Below are positions 61,856-64,000 of a DNA stretch of 64,000 nucleotides, piece after piece. Within the stretch, counting starts at the first letter, position 1. Every line of letters starts with the position of its first letter. Made by a program: the position numbers and the translations under genes. The DNA is from Xiashengella succiniciproducens (lineage in GTDB: Bacteria; Bacteroidota; Bacteroidia; Bacteroidales; Marinilabiliaceae): positions 1,454,801 through 1,518,800 of the forward strand of contig NZ_CP098400.1 of the NCBI RefSeq assembly GCF_023674465.1, given 5' to 3'. The notes beneath the pieces were generated by a model. It searched no databases. It was given only the letters and a program-made list of their open reading frames with translations, and was not told the DNA's origin.

Positions 61856-62719
61856 ATGATTAAACAACGAACTGGCAGAGCTTCTCTTGGACGTGTTCCT
61901 TATGCATATATAATTACAGTATCCTTTTTAATTGTCCTGTTAATCGTTAAGTATTTGGTGTGGGATGGCTTGCTGGACCTTCCCGTAAGGGTTAACAGTG
62001 CCCTAAACTTTATGATACAACTGCTGGGGGTATGGTTGCTAATTAGTGTTTTCCTGAAACTTACAAAAAGGAGTTTTCAGAAGTTCTTTCACGAACCTGA
62101 AGAGCGTATATTCTTTTCGAAAATATACAGCTGGAGTCTGTACACGATTGGCGTATTATATATCTTATCTCAATTGGGTGTATCATTGGGTAATATCACT
62201 CTGGTAATCGGTTTGCTTGCAACCGGTCTTGCCTTTGCAATCAGGGAAATCCTCCTTTCTGTATTTGGCTGGCTGATTTTGCTTCGCAAAAGGCCGTTCA
62301 GGATAGGCGATTATATTAAGATTGACGGACGTGAGGGTCGGGTTCTGCATATTGGCACCTTCTATGTGAGAATAGATATGTCAGAGAAAAGGGGAGAGGA
62401 CTTTACACAGATACCTAATCGCTTCTTTCTGGAGAAGAGCATTGACGTTTTGGGTAAGAGCACAATACTGGATACGATTGAGTTTCCTTTAGCATATGTG
62501 CCGGCTAATTTTAGTGAGTTGACCCAAAAATTTCAGCAGGATATACTAAAGCTTGCCAAGAGTAAAGAGTATCTGAAGACTTACCTGGACGTTAAGGACA
62601 ACAAGTTGTTGCTTGTGGTAGAGGTGGAGCTGGATTTTGACTCCAGATTTGAACTAAGATCACGGATAGTCGAGCTTATAAATGGCTTACTTGGCGAGGC
62701 CGCTTCATTCTCAAAGTAA
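61856..62719 (+). CDS. Mechanosensitive ion channel protein, MscS family
   Basis: A 287-residue protein with three or four hydrophobic helices (YIITVSFLIVLLIVKYLV, LLGVWLLISVFLKL, IYSWSLYTIGVLYIL) and the MscS pore-lining helix and beta domain: VIGLLATGLAFAIREILLSV and FGWLILLRKRPFRIGDYIKI, then GREGRVLHIGTFYVRID and QIPNRFFL. The soluble cage domain at the end is short. It opens on membrane tension and releases solutes during osmotic down-shock. Single gene between two minus-strand genes. Confidence 0.9.
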   Translation: MIKQRTGRASLGRVPYAYIITVSFLIVLLIVKYLVWDGLLDLPVRVNSALNFMIQLLGVWLLISVFLKLTKRSFQKFFHEPEERIFFSKIYSWSLYTIGVLYILSQLGVSLGNITLVIGLLATGLAFAIREILLSVFGWLILLRKRPFRIGDYIKIDGREGRVLHIGTFYVRIDMSEKRGEDFTQIPNRFFLEKSIDVLGKSTILDTIEFPLAYVPANFSELTQKFQQDILKLAKSKEYLKTYLDVKDNKLLLVVEVELDFDSRFELRSRIVELINGLLGEAASFSK

Positions 62720-62822
62720 TCAGAGTCTTTTTCGGTGTGATACTGTTGGTGAAACTGACATTGCAACTGATGTAAAAGAGTTCTGATATCAACCTAAAGC
62801 AATTCAAATTAAGGCATAAAAA

Positions 62823-62850
62823 AGAGGTTGTCACTATTGTGGCAACCTCT
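62823..62850 (-). terminator. Hairpin terminator between the MscS and beta-helix genes
   Basis: AGAGGTTG-tcactattgtgg-CAACCTCT, with CTTTTTT following on the minus strand, serves the minus-strand beta-helix gene; it may also stop the convergent MscS transcript. Confidence 0.65.
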
Positions 62851-62871
62851 CATCTTTTATTTCAAACTGTA

Positions 62872-64000
62872 TTATTTTGCCCCGATAAAGGTTTCACCTT
62901 CCTTCAGGTTCCAGCCTGCAATCTTTTGGATATGCTCTGGAATAGGAGCAGCAAACTTATGGCCTTCAAATTCGGCGACTACCTTATCGCTATCGGTTGT
63001 AGGAGCCACACCCTGATAGTTTGCATAGAAGCCACTGTTTGCTTCAAACTGAGTGAAAGCGGCCTGGAAATCTGCCAGGTCTGTTACCTTTAGGTTGCAT
63101 TCCTCATTGGCAAAAGGACTCCACGAAATAAGGGTAGTCTCACCAGTTTCAGGTAAAGTTACATATACATTATTGTCAGACACCTTCATAGCCGGATTGG
63201 GCAGACGCTCACACATATTTGCAGGCTGAGAAACATTAACCATGGGTTTTTCAAGTTCTGCGTTATGAATCATCAGATTGTTTACAAATACATGGTTTTC
63301 ACGTTCATCAACACCTGGAGCGGTATCAATGTGCCATCCGAAGTGGTCATTTCCATCGCCACGGCTGTTACGTGAAAATGCTGCAGTACTATTGATAAAG
63401 GTATTGTTGTACACCTCTGCACTTCTACTGTTAAGAATCCAGACACCCATGTCGTTGTTTACAAAAGTGTTGCCAACAACAGTAACGTGTTCTGATATTT
63501 CAAAGAAGAAACCTGCCATGCCTCCCCAGATTCTGTCTGCCGGATCTTCAATCTTGGTGCGACCAACATTTTCAACTCTGTTGTTAATAAAGATACCATC
63601 CTTGTTACCTACATCATACCACAGACCATTTGAGAATGGGTTGTCAGTAATAAGGTTTTCGCGGCATACTACCCTGTGAGTCTGGTTGAAAATCTTAACT
63701 GCAGATGGGTAGAAACCTGTCCACTTTTCTATGTTGTTTCTTCCGAAGATGTTTCTTTCAAGAAGAACATCTGAAGAAGCTACTATATAAAGACCTTCAG
63801 TATTTGAGTCTTCAATCTTGCAATTACGCATTACCATGCTGTCGCCAATAGCGAACACACAAATACGCAAACTCTTGCTGAATGTACAGTTTTCAAACAC
63901 TGTTCCAATAACGTCCTTGCCATGTTCCTCTTCGGCAGATACTCCCTGTGGATAGTAACCGTCAATATGAACCATGGTGTCAGGATACATTGTTACCAGA
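62872..64000 (-). CDS. Right-handed parallel beta-helix protein (5' part outside window)
   Basis: At least 375 residues; the frame is still open at the window edge, so the first Met seen is not the true start. Repeated coils of about 22 residues with stacked Asn and hydrophobic positions (MVMRNCKIEDSNTEGLYIVA, VLLERNIFGRNNI, VTVVGNTFVNNDMGVWIL, AEVYNNTFINSTAAF) define a pectate-lyase-like beta-helix. It may be a polysaccharide lyase or a glycoside hydrolase. A C-terminal non-helix region ends with FIGAK. It fits the neighbouring carbohydrate enzymes. Confidence 0.8.
   Translation of the reverse strand, partial: LVTMYPDTMVHIDGYYPQGVSAEEEHGKDVIGTVFENCTFSKSLRICVFAIGDSMVMRNCKIEDSNTEGLYIVASSDVLLERNIFGRNNIEKWTGFYPSAVKIFNQTHRVVCRENLITDNPFSNGLWYDVGNKDGIFINNRVENVGRTKIEDPADRIWGGMAGFFFEISEHVTVVGNTFVNNDMGVWILNSRSAEVYNNTFINSTAAFSRNSRGDGNDHFGWHIDTAPGVDERENHVFVNNLMIHNAELEKPMVNVSQPANMCERLPNPAMKVSDNNVYVTLPETGETTLISWSPFANEECNLKVTDLADFQAAFTQFEANSGFYANYQGVAPTTDSDKVVAEFEGHKFAAPIPEHIQKIAGWNLKEGETFIGAK

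Overview
The window is AT-rich DNA from a member of the Bacteroidota, probably Bacteroidales. The evidence is lipoboxes ending in S-C or A-C, few Shine-Dalgarno sites, IS1182/IS1380/IS91-type elements with Bacteroidota-like proteins, and a polysaccharide-degrading gene set (GH9, sialate O-acetylesterase, beta-helix protein) beside a bacteriohemerythrin, which suits an anaerobic or microaerophilic polymer degrader.

Left two thirds (1 to about 43.3 kb): a long integron gene-cassette array. Every non-transposon gene is on the + strand. Genes or small gene groups are separated by about 130-141 bp imperfect palindromes with attC features: RYYYAAC-like R'', GTTRRRY-like R', and unpaired bases in the stem. 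The decisive signature is that the R'' at the 3' end of each cassette is complementary to the R' tail at the 5' start of the same cassette, not to the start of the next one. This holds for every complete cassette in the window. No integron integrase lies in the window; by polarity, attI/intI should lie to the left. Cargo: MFS transporter end, two thioredoxin-fold lipoproteins, several secreted or lipoproteins of unknown role, a DUF2059 protein, a PNPOx-fold protein, an M28 peptidase, a cation diffusion facilitator cassette in two identical tandem copies, an ABC exporter cassette in two identical dispersed copies (one broken by IS1380), and several defence-like cassettes.

Defence cargo of the array: cassette 5 is an RloC/AAA_13-like ATPase split by an IS4-type element. 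Cassette 6 (7581-17978, 10.4 kb) carries a complete four-gene BREX type 4-like operon: PAPS-reductase/ferredoxin BrxP, large ATPase BrxC/PglY-like, PglZ, and a short BrxL. Cassette 15 is an AAA-DUF4435 (PARIS-like) fusion. Cassette 18 holds a frameshifted GIY-YIG protein, a small membrane protein and a PD-(D/E)XK-like protein. Cassettes 5 and 6 each have related C-rich spacer repeats inside both ends.

43.3-54 kb: junction zone. The last recognisable attC is split by an IS91-like element, itself carrying a nested IS3 element. Then follow a DUF4177-like reading frame with an in-frame stop, yidD, nfeD, an SPFH/stomatin gene, an XRE-regulator remnant, a complete type I restriction-modification operon (hsdM, hsdS with three ELTA repeats, a decayed ATPase remnant, hsdR), an IS3 remnant, and a Crp-like regulator with a flavodoxin-fold oxidoreductase and a DUF4405 protein.

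54-64 kb: ordinary chromosome of visibly higher GC, with GH9 and sialate O-acetylesterase genes, a C_GCAxxG_C_C protein, an IS1182 transposase, bacteriohemerythrin, an MscS channel and a beta-helix protein cut by the window edge. Genes here are on both strands and are separated by hairpin terminators. No tRNA, rRNA or CRISPR array was seen.
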